A stretch of 36,414 nucleotides of DNA from Butyrivibrio sp. (GTDB lineage: Bacteria > Bacillota > Clostridia > Lachnospirales > Lachnospiraceae): positions 1-36,414 of the forward strand of contig JAFSQI010000051.1 of NCBI GenBank assembly GCA_017446685.1, given 5' to 3'. Shown piece after piece: positions 7,698 through 15,525 of the stretch. Below the pieces are notes generated by a model. It was not told the origin of the DNA. It saw only the letters and a program-made list of their open reading frames with translations, and made no database searches. The number at the start of each line of letters is the position of its first letter. Within the stretch, counting starts at the first letter, position 1. The position numbers and the translations under genes were made by a program.

Positions 7698-8354
7698 ATG
7701 GAGCTTACTAGTGAAGAAAAAAAGATTTTGACAGGGTTATCTTTTGATTCGGAAGAAATTGAAAAGGGAGAACTATCTGCTGAAGAGCTTGCGTTGCTTA
7801 ACGAGATGCGTGCAGTTATGGATTACCTTAAAAAGAAATATCCAAGCTATTCATTTGAAATTACAGGATGCGAGCCTAAAGCAGGTACAATTAGAAAATA
7901 TAACGAGTGGTATTTTAAAGCTTCGGGTATTGAGAGAGACAATGCCTTTATTTCTGCTGTTGAAAATAGTGGTGGAAAATATCTTATTAAGGATGACTTT
8001 TTTGGAGAGATAATAAGAGAGCCAATTGAGAAGGAAGTTAAAAAAATGCTGATGAATGCCGGACTTAAGATTATTATGGTGGATGTCAGCTTTTGGGAGA
8101 TGATGGGCAGGGAATACGGTGAAACGATACCTGTTATGAAGGTACTAAATGGGGCTATTGATGCAGGAAATGATGTTAAGGTTTTTATCGATGGTTCGGA
8201 AATAAAAGAAAGTGATTATGAAAAGACTGTGTCTGATGTTGAAGAAATTCTTACAAGGAAGAATGTTATCGGAGATGTATATGTAGTCATTTTGAAAGAT
8301 GCAAATGCTGATTTTGCCAAGGACAGGCTTTATTCAGATGGATTTACTATTTAA
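7698..8354 (+). CDS. Hypothetical protein, 218 aa, co-oriented with EAL gene
   Basis: I do not recognise this family. The protein is acidic, soluble and has no signal peptide or membrane segment. It is predicted to be alpha/beta, with an N-terminal charged helical part (ELTSEEKKIL; SAEELALLNEM) and a C-terminal half with beta-strand-like stretches (LKIIMVDVSFWEMM, DVYVVILKDA). The frame is open from a TTG at 7656, but ATG 7698 is chosen because GGAGG lies 4 bases upstream. It sits 45 bases after the c-di-GMP phosphodiesterase and 80 bases before the lipase-fold gene, so the three probably form one operon. Function unknown. Confidence 0.75.
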   Translation: MELTSEEKKILTGLSFDSEEIEKGELSAEELALLNEMRAVMDYLKKKYPSYSFEITGCEPKAGTIRKYNEWYFKASGIERDNAFISAVENSGGKYLIKDDFFGEIIREPIEKEVKKMLMNAGLKIIMVDVSFWEMMGREYGETIPVMKVLNGAIDAGNDVKVFIDGSEIKESDYEKTVSDVEEILTRKNVIGDVYVVILKDANADFAKDRLYSDGFTI

Positions 8355-8434
8355 TTTTTTCCTGCCGGGGTATAAGCGGGTAAGCAGTAATAGGATGGTG
8401 TGGAGCAGTTGATGTAGAAAAATTGGTGAATAAT

Positions 8435-9862
8435 ATGAGCAGTAATTTTTCGATAGAAGAGATAGTACTGATAAATAATCTGTTATATTGTGAAAATCTT
8501 GGAGGACCGAGAGGGACTTTTTTATCTTCAAGCTATGAGTCCAGAACAATAGGTGATTATGTAAATAAGGTGCTTAGAAATGCTGCCGAGATTGAGAATG
8601 ACAAGGAGTACAGTACTGGTGTTACAGGCGCTGAGTACAAAGAAATACTGTGGGCTATACGACCAAATAATCATCTTAAAAATGTGATTATAAAACAGGT
8701 TCACTATGAAAGTGATGATGTTGGAGGCGGAAGAAGCGTATATTTGTTTGATCCGTCGTCTAATGAGGCGGTTATTGCTTTTAAAGGTACACAGAGTAAT
8801 GCGGAATGGATTGACAATGTATCCGGGTTATATCAGGTTCCTACTGCGTTCCAGCAAAATGCCCTCAACTGGTTTAAGTCGCTTGACTTTGAGGGATGCG
8901 ATACAATTACTGTCACAGGGCATTCTAAGGGTGGAAATAAGTCAAAGTTCATTACTATCATGGACGATGCAGTTGATAACTGCTTTTCTTTTGACGGGCA
9001 GGGCTTTTCTGATGAGTTTATAAAAAAGTATGCGCCGCAAATTCGAAGAAATCAGTGGAAAATTCACAATATTATCGCAGAGAGTGATTTTGTTAATATA
9101 CTTTTAAATGATGTTGGCGAAAAGGTCTTTTATCTTGGAACAAATTATGGAAGGCTTGGATTTGCCGAAAATCACTGTGCAAATGCAATAGTTTTTTATG
9201 ATGATATAGGTGGAATGTCTGTCTGGAAAGCACCTGCTCAGGATAAAAAGATGGCGGATCTGGATATGATGCTCAACAGCTTTATCAGATCATGTCGAAT
9301 GTCTACAAGGGAAAATATTGCAGGTATGCTTGGAAATGTGATAGTAAGCGCCAAGACATCAGATACGCAAAAGCTATTCAGCATTTTTTCTGATGAAAAA
9401 TATATGGATGCAGCTTCAAGGCTAATGGCGTTTACTCTAAGGTATAAAGGGGAAAAGCCTCAGATAATAGCTTCTGTAAAAGAAATAATGAAGCAAAACG
9501 GAATTGATACAGGGATGGTAGGATTAATTGATTTTATTACCAATTATGACATTTTAATGGAAGTAATTGGCAAGAAGCCTGATATGGTGATATCAATTCT
9601 AAAAATGAAAAATGCTCCAAAAGAAGCAGTAGCGTTTCTTTCTGAGCATAAGGAGCTTTTTGAGTTTGTTGTTCTTGTGGCTAAGAAAATGCGAAAAATT
9701 AATCCGTTAAAATACAATGGAGAAGACTTGCGTCCGGAAGATGACTGGCTATTTTATAATGATAACAGGCGATACTATATATCCAGACGCAGGCTGTCAA
9801 TGCTTGTGCTTATAGCTGTTTTCTTTGCAATTATGGCAGTTCTGATCTTATATTTGAGATAA
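8435..9862 (+). CDS. DUF2974 (Mbeg1-like) lipase-fold protein with C-terminal membrane anchor
   Basis: The ~475-aa protein carries an alpha/beta-hydrolase-like domain in its first half. The nucleophile-elbow motif is VTGHSKGGN with S164, and VIAFKGTQS precedes it as in class 3 lipases and DUF2974/Mbeg1-like proteins. A candidate acid is in NIIAESDFVN and a candidate histidine in FAENHCAN. The second half is helical and ends in a transmembrane helix (LSMLVLIAVFFAIMAVLILY) at the extreme C terminus, so the enzyme would be a tail-anchored, inward-facing protein. The substrate is unknown. ATG 8435 is favoured over TTG 8423 or GTG 8426, with GGTGA 5 bases upstream. It converges on the GTPase gene with 11 bases between stops. 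Confidence 0.82.
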   Translation: MSSNFSIEEIVLINNLLYCENLGGPRGTFLSSSYESRTIGDYVNKVLRNAAEIENDKEYSTGVTGAEYKEILWAIRPNNHLKNVIIKQVHYESDDVGGGRSVYLFDPSSNEAVIAFKGTQSNAEWIDNVSGLYQVPTAFQQNALNWFKSLDFEGCDTITVTGHSKGGNKSKFITIMDDAVDNCFSFDGQGFSDEFIKKYAPQIRRNQWKIHNIIAESDFVNILLNDVGEKVFYLGTNYGRLGFAENHCANAIVFYDDIGGMSVWKAPAQDKKMADLDMMLNSFIRSCRMSTRENIAGMLGNVIVSAKTSDTQKLFSIFSDEKYMDAASRLMAFTLRYKGEKPQIIASVKEIMKQNGIDTGMVGLIDFITNYDILMEVIGKKPDMVISILKMKNAPKEAVAFLSEHKELFEFVVLVAKKMRKINPLKYNGEDLRPEDDWLFYNDNRRYYISRRRLSMLVLIAVFFAIMAVLILYLR

Positions 9863-9873
9863 TGGTGCAGGCA

Positions 9874-11025
9874 CTATTTTTGCCCCAGTGATCCGGTCAC
9901 AGCGGCGAGTATTTCCTTTTTATCAGCATTTTTGGAAATGCTTTTTACTGAGGAGGTTATTTTGTCCATAGCAGTGCTCGTAAGGCTGTCATCAATTACT
10001 TTTTTTACCCATTCGACATCATTTATTGTCTTTTTACCGGTATAAATCTGTTCAAAAATATATGAAGCTGCTTCGCCCAGGGCAAATACTATTGTCCCTG
10101 AAATAAAGGCGTTAATAGTAGCTGCTCCTAAATTTATTCCCGGTATAAGCTTCAGGCTTGAAAGAACAGTCTTGCCGGTCAGACTGACTGTTCCTATATC
10201 AAGGATACAATCCTGCAGCTCTTTTGCTTCCTTGGATTTTTTGATTTCCCATATTCTGAAAATTGATTCAATTTCTATAGATTCTGTGGGCTTTAGAAGC
10301 ATTAAGTCAACTATAGGTGCTCCAACAAAGCCGGCTGTGATTCCGGCAAGTGTCGCTACACTGACAACAGCGTGGGACATAGCTCTTTTTCTTGAAAGAA
10401 TGTAGCGGGCAACATCTTTTTTTGCTGCCTGAAGTCCTTCCGGTAAAAGATTATTTGTAATTTCGATTAGTTCCGGAATTCCTTTAGGAGGCAATAAATT
10501 GCCGTCCTCTGAAGTACGTGGCTTGGCAACTACGGATATTACTTCCGTAAGTCTTGGAGCAAAACTCTTTTGTGATAAGAACGCTTTTCTCACAATTTCT
10601 TCAGCGTGCTGCGTTTCATCTTTTGCATAGGATTGAGTAATGACTACGATAATTGGTACATTTTTCCAGACGCTTATTGCATCCATGAACTCATCGATAG
10701 TCTTTGGGAAAAGATGACAGGTAAAACTATCAACACAGAACCAGACAACACTAATCTGGTTGTCACTTTTGTTTTTTATGGATTGTGCCGACCATTTTCG
10801 GACAGCCTTTACAGCACGCTGTTCCTTGAACATTCCAGGTTCAATTCCTGTTGTATCTATAAGCCTGAAAGATATATTGCTGTTTTCATATACTTGAAAA
10901 TCACTATTGGGACTGCAACTATCAGAAGCCTTTTTCTTCATGGCTTCTTCACCTAAAACTGTCTTGATCAAGGTAGATTTTCCTACACCTGAGTAACCTA
11001 CTACAAGAACATTTCCCTTTTCCAT
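9874..11025 (-). CDS. Era/Der-like GTPase with hydrophobic C-terminal (DUF697-like) domain
   Basis: The 383-aa protein has a P-loop GTPase domain: G1 GYSGVGKST at residues 10-18, G3 DTTG at 57-60, and a non-canonical G4 region reading VVITQSY instead of (N/T)KxD. The C-terminal half (about 215-383) contains two or three hydrophobic helices (AVVSVATLAGITAGFVGAPI; AATINAFISGTIVFALGEAA), as in DUF697/YcjF-like GTPases that associate with membranes. The start is ATG 11025 with AGGAGG 5-6 bases upstream, although the frame is open to 11064. The role is unknown; members of this broad group are often stress- or envelope-related. A 15-codon ORF lies 89 bases upstream on the same strand. Confidence 0.8.
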   Translation of the reverse strand: MEKGNVLVVGYSGVGKSTLIKTVLGEEAMKKKASDSCSPNSDFQVYENSNISFRLIDTTGIEPGMFKEQRAVKAVRKWSAQSIKNKSDNQISVVWFCVDSFTCHLFPKTIDEFMDAISVWKNVPIIVVITQSYAKDETQHAEEIVRKAFLSQKSFAPRLTEVISVVAKPRTSEDGNLLPPKGIPELIEITNNLLPEGLQAAKKDVARYILSRKRAMSHAVVSVATLAGITAGFVGAPIVDLMLLKPTESIEIESIFRIWEIKKSKEAKELQDCILDIGTVSLTGKTVLSSLKLIPGINLGAATINAFISGTIVFALGEAASYIFEQIYTGKKTINDVEWVKKVIDDSLTSTAMDKITSSVKSISKNADKKEILAAVTGSLGQK

Positions 11026-11369
11026 GATTTTCCTCCTGGTTTCTATAAAAAGAAACACGGTCAAACTTTAGAAAACAAACTTATTTACTTCTATTTTACA
11101 AAAATACTTCCAATTAATATCTTAACACGTATACTGGCTCTTGAATATTTTTTTCATTCATATGGGTGCCTCCTATTCGGCGTTGAGTGAAATGAGATGA
11201 AACTAATGTTTATTTGCTATAAATAAAAGTACTGGTAACGTTATTTCATCTATTTTTAATTAAGCTTATAACGAATTTATCAGTTACAAAATATTGATAA
11301 AATGATAAAATATTACTGATTGTTTTTTGATCGTTTTTACTTAAAAATTCTTAGAGGAGAAAGTTGTTT
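11026..11369. other. AT-rich divergent intergenic region (GTPase / DUF3048)
   Basis: These 344 bases separate two divergent genes. Apart from the 15-codon minus-strand ORF, I see a palindrome TAACGTTA (11236-11243), an inverted pair TTTATCA (11276-11282) / TGATAAA (11295-11301), and a tandem GATAAAAT pair (11296-11311). A weak plus-strand promoter, TTACAA with TAAAAT 16 bases later, lies around 11284-11311. AGAGGAGA at 11353-11360 is the ribosome binding site of the DUF3048 gene. No RNA gene or longer coding region is evident. Confidence 0.5.
11114..11161 (-). CDS. Possible 15-codon leader peptide upstream of the GTPase gene
   Basis: The minus strand shows GGAGG, a 7-base spacer, then an ATG opening a 15-residue frame (MNEKNIQEPVYVLRY) closed by TAA. 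The ribosome binding site is better than that of many real genes in the window. It ends about 89 bases before the GTPase start. It may be a leader peptide, a remnant of a longer gene or chance; only the signal quality supports it. Confidence 0.3.
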   Translation of the reverse strand: MNEKNIQEPVYVLRY

Positions 11370-12356
11370 ATGAGGGTGAAAAAAGTTTTAGGGGTATTAA
11401 CCGGCGTTATGAGTTCAATTGTGCTGTCAACTACAGCTTATGCAGCTACTTCAGAGCTGACAGGACTTCCTGTTGATGATTCTATTGCAGCACAGAGACC
11501 GGTAGCCATCATGGTTGATAATGAAAAGAAAGCTCTTTCGCACTACGGTGTTGGAGAGGCTGACATTGTCTATGAGATGATGAACAGTACAGCAAATGGG
11601 CGCATTACCAGATTAATGTGTTTGTACAAGGATTGGGCAAACTTAAGCCAGACAGGAAGTATCCGCAGTACAAGAACAACAAATGTTATGATTGCCGGTG
11701 AGTATAATGCGGTGCTTATTCATGATGGTGGACCTTTTTATATTAAGAATTATCTTGCAAAGCCTTACGCAACTCATATTAGCGGCGGTTTTTCCAGAAT
11801 AAAAAACGGAAAGCCCACGGAGTTTACAGAGTATGTATTTGGATCTGAGCTGGTAAACAGATTTGCCGGCAACAAGATTTCCACCACATATACAGTTGCA
11901 CCTGAGAGGGCTACGCACTTCCTGTTCAATGAAGCGGATGTTGATTTGGCAGGTGGATCACCGGCGAATAGTGTAAATCTTAGCAGTGTATTTGTTCATA
12001 ATAAGAGCTTACTGAATTATAATGCAGCTTCAAGAACCTACGATTATTATGAATATGATGCACTTCATCAGGATGCTGAAGACGCTCAGCCTCTTACATT
12101 TAAAAATGTTATTCTCCAAAATGTTTCATTTAATCAGCTAGATAAAAATGGATATCTTACCTACAATGTTGTCGGAAATGGCGTGGGTTATTACATAACA
12201 AATGGTATGGCTACTCCTATTTCCTGGTCTAAGGCAAGCGAGGATGGCTGGACACATTATTATAATGCGGCTGGTCAGGAGCTTACTATTAATAAAGGAA
12301 AAACTTATATAGGATTTATCCCGTCAGATTCCTGGGACAAGGTACAACTCAACTAA
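11370..12356 (+). CDS. Secreted DUF3048 (YerB-like) protein
   Basis: This 328-aa exported protein resembles the DUF3048/YerB family, whose biochemical function is not established. Residues 1-25 form a signal peptide ending AYA-A, with no lipobox, so it should be released or wall-associated rather than a lipoprotein as in many relatives. The family's typical segments follow: LTGLP near the mature N terminus, RPVAIMVDNEKKA, GEADIVYEMM, RITRLMCLYKD, GSIRSTRT, and late in the protein a region ending GKTYIGFIPS. ATG 11370 is favoured; AGGAG lies 10 bases upstream, and TTG 11364 would have only 4. It is followed by a repeat element and then a hairpin terminator, so it is probably monocistronic. Confidence 0.87.
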   Translation: MRVKKVLGVLTGVMSSIVLSTTAYAATSELTGLPVDDSIAAQRPVAIMVDNEKKALSHYGVGEADIVYEMMNSTANGRITRLMCLYKDWANLSQTGSIRSTRTTNVMIAGEYNAVLIHDGGPFYIKNYLAKPYATHISGGFSRIKNGKPTEFTEYVFGSELVNRFAGNKISTTYTVAPERATHFLFNEADVDLAGGSPANSVNLSSVFVHNKSLLNYNAASRTYDYYEYDALHQDAEDAQPLTFKNVILQNVSFNQLDKNGYLTYNVVGNGVGYYITNGMATPISWSKASEDGWTHYYNAAGQELTINKGKTYIGFIPSDSWDKVQLN

Positions 12357-12359
12357 TTT

Positions 12360-12426
12360 GTTACTGTTTACTCGCATGCAGCTCGCTGCAGTAAGCAATT
12401 TGCGCATTTTATGTCTGAACAGTAAT
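12360..12426 (+). repeat. Intergenic inverted-repeat element, copy A
   Basis: GTTACTGTT (12360-12368) at the left is complementary to AACAGTAAT (12418-12426) at the right (8 pairs plus one G-U), bounding a 67-base unit. Inside is TGCAG-CTCG-CTGCA, a 5-bp hairpin. The left 35 bases are clearly related to those of copy B at 23473: same arms, same CACTCGCA / CTCGCT / CAGTAA blocks. It starts 4 bases after the DUF3048 stop codon. Confidence 0.6.
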
Positions 12427-12441
12427 GAACGGCATTTGATT

Positions 12442-12483
12442 ATGCACATATAATTCTTTGCAAGGGTTATATGTGCATTTTTG
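12442..12483 (+). terminator. Intrinsic terminator downstream of the DUF3048 gene
   Basis: ATGCACATATAA (12442-12453) pairs perfectly over 12 bp with TTATATGTGCAT (12467-12478) around a 13-base loop, and a short T run follows. It lies after the repeat element and probably ends the DUF3048 transcript. Confidence 0.75.
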
Positions 12484-12785
12484 TCGTGCTTTCTTTTTGA
12501 TACACTGAGTTTAATGCAAAGTTGCATAAAAAATTGGCGTGGGTATTGTGTAAATTGTGCAATACACATAGGAATTAATAAGAATTTCTAAGATTAAGAG
12601 AAGAATATTCTATGTTTTTGACAAAAGCATATTGATATAATTTTTTTCGTAAGGAAGCGTAGCAAATGTTTACAGTGAGCAAGGGCTTTTGCCTTATACT
12701 ATATGTTTTTTGCTGCAATTCCGGGAAAAATCATCGACTGATACATTAGATACAGTCAAACAACATTTTTAAGGAGGGTTTTATA
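12484..12785 (+). promoter_or_regulatory. Regulatory region upstream of the mgl operon
   Basis: About 300 bases without a gene. An interrupted dyad is present: GTATTG (12543-12548) with CAATAC (12560-12565), overlapping TGTGTA (12547-12552) with TACACA (12563-12568). A palindrome AGAATATTCT lies at 12602-12611. A consensus TATAAT is at 12636-12641, but the TTGACA at 12618-12623 is only 12 bases away, too close for a standard promoter. AAGGAGGG at 12771-12778 is a strong ribosome binding site. The dyad is a plausible operator for the YesN-type or another sugar regulator; that is inference. Confidence 0.4.
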
Positions 12786-13895
12786 ATGAAAAAGAAATTG
12801 GTAAGCTTATTGACGGTAACAGCAATGACATTCTCAATGCTTGTAGGATGTGGAAGCGAAGGTTCAGCAGAGACAACTCAGCCTGCTACTACAGACACAC
12901 AGACTACACAGACCACAGAGACAACTGATACAGCTCAGACAGCAGAGCAGCCTGCAGCAACTTCAGATTTTGCCGACAAGAAGGTTGGCGTTTGTATTTA
13001 TCAGTTCTCTGATAACTTTATGACTCTTTTCCGTAATGAGATGGAAAACTATCTCATTTCACAGGGATTTTCAAAAGAAAACATTACAATAGTAGATGGT
13101 GCTAATGACCAGGCTACACAGACTAACCAGATTCAGAACTTCATCACACAGGGCGTTGATGTTCTTGTAATCAATCCGGTTAACTCATCTTCAGCAGCTA
13201 CAATTACAGACCTTGTAGTTGATGCAGGTATTCCTCTTGTATACATTAACCGTGAGCCTGATGCTGATGAGGAAGCAAGATGGGCAGATAACAACTGGAA
13301 CGTAACATACGTTGGATGCGATGCTCGTCAGTCCGGTACATACCAGGGCGAAATCATTGTTGATCTTGGACAGGATAAGGTTGACTTAAACGGAGATGGC
13401 AAGATTCAGTATATCATGATCGAAGGTGACCCTGAAAACGTTGATGCTCAGTATCGTACAGAGTTCTCAATTAAGGCTCTTGAGGATGCAGGCTGGACAG
13501 TTGATTGCCTAGATGATGAAGTTGGTAACTGGGATCAGGCTACAGCACAGCAGCTTGTTGCAAATGCTCTTTCAGCTCATCCTGAGACAGAAGTTGTTTT
13601 CTGCAACAACGATGCTATGGCACTCGGTGCTCTTCAGTCTATCGATGCAGCAGGACGTAAGGTTGGCGAAGATATCTACCTTGTAGGTGTTGATGCTCTT
13701 TCAGAAGCTCTTGAGGATGTAATAGCAGGAACTATGACAGGTACAGTATTTAATGATCATATTTCACAGTCTCATTCAGCAGCAGATGCAGCAATCAACT
13801 ACATCAAGGGTGATGGCAATGATCACTACATCGGATGCGACTATGTAAAGGTTACATCTGACAATGCTCAGCAGATTCTTGATTCTCTTAAGTAA
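12786..13895 (+). CDS. mglB: Galactose/methyl-galactoside ABC transporter substrate-binding lipoprotein
   Basis: This is the extracellular sugar-binding component of an Mgl-type importer (369 aa). A lipoprotein signal ends LVGC with C22, followed by a Thr/Gln-rich tether (about 27-60). The mature part follows E. coli MglB closely: the calcium-loop signature DLNGDGKIQ, then N218-V-D220 and R224, VGNW, CNNDAMALGA, VGVDALSEAL and GTVFND. In E. coli the corresponding ligand residues are His152, Asp154 and Arg158. Here the His is replaced by N218 while Asp and Arg remain, so sugar specificity could differ from D-galactose/D-glucose. A strong ribosome binding site sits 7 bases upstream. A stem-loop after the gene probably makes mglB mRNA more abundant than mglA/mglC. 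Confidence 0.92.
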   Translation: MKKKLVSLLTVTAMTFSMLVGCGSEGSAETTQPATTDTQTTQTTETTDTAQTAEQPAATSDFADKKVGVCIYQFSDNFMTLFRNEMENYLISQGFSKENITIVDGANDQATQTNQIQNFITQGVDVLVINPVNSSSAATITDLVVDAGIPLVYINREPDADEEARWADNNWNVTYVGCDARQSGTYQGEIIVDLGQDKVDLNGDGKIQYIMIEGDPENVDAQYRTEFSIKALEDAGWTVDCLDDEVGNWDQATAQQLVANALSAHPETEVVFCNNDAMALGALQSIDAAGRKVGEDIYLVGVDALSEALEDVIAGTMTGTVFNDHISQSHSAADAAINYIKGDGNDHYIGCDYVKVTSDNAQQILDSLK

Positions 13896-13919
13896 TCAAA
13901 GATATTAAACAATAAATCA

Positions 13920-13953
13920 TGTGCGGGCATGGAGTTTTGCCCGCACAGTTTTT
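13920..13953 (+). terminator. Stem-loop between mglB and mglA (partial terminator)
   Basis: TGTGCGGGC (13920-13928) pairs perfectly over 9 bp with GCCCGCACA (13939-13947) and is followed by GTTTTT. It is a good intrinsic terminator within an operon. Such hairpins after the binding-protein gene of ABC operons usually stabilise the upstream mRNA or let only some polymerases continue. Confidence 0.85.
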
Positions 13954-13970
13954 AGGAAAAGGGGTAAGAT

Positions 13971-15482
13971 ATGGCATCAGAGTATAAATTAGAGCTACGG
14001 GGCGTATCCAAGTCCTTTCCTGGTGTAAAGGCACTGGATAACGTGCAATTGGCAGTTAAGCCCGGCAGAGTCCATGCACTTATGGGAGAGAACGGAGCCG
14101 GTAAATCTACACTTATGAAGTGCCTGTTCGGCATTTATAAGATGGATGCAGGTGAAATATATATAGATGGCGAGAAAGTAACAATAGATAACCCTGATGA
14201 GGCTATGAAAAAAGGAATAGCGATGGTTCATCAGGAATTGCAGCCGGTACTTGCAAGAAGCGTAGCAGAGAATATGTTTTTAGGCAGATTTCCGGTAAAA
14301 AAATATGGTCCTCTTCAGATTATTGACCATAAAACGATGTACGAAGAAACAGAGAAGTGGCTCAAGGAAGTAAATATGGATTTTGATCCTAAAGCACAGC
14401 TTGGCTCTTTATCCATAGGTCAGATGCAGTCGGTAGAGATTGCAAAGGCAGTTTCTCATGACGCAAAGGTAATTATTTTTGACGAGCCTACATCTTCTCT
14501 TTCAGATAGTGAAGTAGAAGCGCTCTTTAAGATTATGGAAACACTTCGTAAAAAAGGCGTTTCAATGATTTATATTTCACACAAGATGGATGAGATCAAG
14601 AGAATCGCTGATGATGTCACTATAATGCGAGATGGTACTTATATAGGCACATGGCCGGCAAAAGACCTTACTATAGATGAAATCATCGCAAAGATGGTAG
14701 GTAGAGAACTTACAAATATTTATCCGGAAAAAGACAGAACTCCGGGTGAAGTGATCATGGAAGTAAAGGGACTTTCATCCATTCATTCCAAGTCCTTCCA
14801 GGATGTTTCATTTACACTTAGAAAAGGTGAAATACTTGGATTTGGCGGACTTGTCGGAGCACAGAGAACAGAGCTTATGGAAGGCCTCTTTGGAATCAGA
14901 AATCTGGCTTCGGGAGAAATCTACATACATGGCAAAAAAGTAAATATAAAAAAGCCTGTAGATGCCATGAATGCAGGAATTGGTATGATTACAGAAGACA
15001 GAAGAGGAAATGGTATCTTCGGATGTCTTTCAATAAAAGATAACGTTGGTGTTTCCGTTTATAACAAATATCTTTTGGGCGGTTTTGTTTTAAACCATAA
15101 GAGAATCAATGAAGTTGTTGACGGCAATATTAAAAAGCTCAGCATCAAAACTCCGAACATGCAGGAGCATATAGCTAATCTTTCAGGTGGTAACCAGCAG
15201 AAGGTTATCGTATCAAGATGGCTGGCCAATGATCCTGATATCCTGATAATGGATGAACCTACAAGAGGTATCGATGTAGGAGCCAAGCACGAGATTTATG
15301 AAATCATGACAGATCTTGCCAAGCAGGGTAAGGCAATAATAATGATTTCATCTGAGATGGCAGAGCTACTTGGTATGTCAGACAGAATTTATGTAATGTG
15401 CAACGGCAAACTTCGCGGAGAAATAACTGATGAGAGCGAAATGACTCAGGAAAAGGTAATGAGTTACGCTACCATGTTCTGA
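13971..15482 (+). CDS. mglA: Sugar ABC transporter ATP-binding protein
   Basis: This cytoplasmic double-cassette ATPase of 503 aa energises the Mgl importer. The first cassette has Walker A GENGAGKST, a signature-like LSIGQMQSVEIAKA and Walker B VIIFDEPTSSLS. The second cassette has the degenerate P-loop GGLVGAQRTE typical of MglA/RbsA proteins, with LSGGNQQKVIVSRWL and ILIMDEPTRGIDVGAKHEIY intact. The length is normal for the family. AAAAGGGG lies about 6 bases before the ATG. The permease gene follows 43 bases downstream. Confidence 0.95.
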   Translation: MASEYKLELRGVSKSFPGVKALDNVQLAVKPGRVHALMGENGAGKSTLMKCLFGIYKMDAGEIYIDGEKVTIDNPDEAMKKGIAMVHQELQPVLARSVAENMFLGRFPVKKYGPLQIIDHKTMYEETEKWLKEVNMDFDPKAQLGSLSIGQMQSVEIAKAVSHDAKVIIFDEPTSSLSDSEVEALFKIMETLRKKGVSMIYISHKMDEIKRIADDVTIMRDGTYIGTWPAKDLTIDEIIAKMVGRELTNIYPEKDRTPGEVIMEVKGLSSIHSKSFQDVSFTLRKGEILGFGGLVGAQRTELMEGLFGIRNLASGEIYIHGKKVNIKKPVDAMNAGIGMITEDRRGNGIFGCLSIKDNVGVSVYNKYLLGGFVLNHKRINEVVDGNIKKLSIKTPNMQEHIANLSGGNQQKVIVSRWLANDPDILIMDEPTRGIDVGAKHEIYEIMTDLAKQGKAIIMISSEMAELLGMSDRIYVMCNGKLRGEITDESEMTQEKVMSYATMF

Positions 15483-15525
15483 GAAAAGAATCAGATATAA
15501 ACAATCGTTTATAGAGGAGAAAAAA

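Noticed and set aside
12618-12641. TTGACA followed by TATAAT upstream of mglB as a consensus promoter
   Set aside because: The spacer is only 12 bases, far below the 16-18 needed; the TATAAT may still be a -10 box with another -35.
12647-12665. A catabolite-responsive (cre) site near AGGAAGCGTAGCAA upstream of mglB
   Set aside because: It departs from the consensus at two conserved positions, and such partial matches are frequent.
12870-12965. Thr/Gln-rich repetitive stretch in mglB as a DNA repeat
   Set aside because: It is a low-complexity tether after the lipoprotein cysteine, normal for such proteins.
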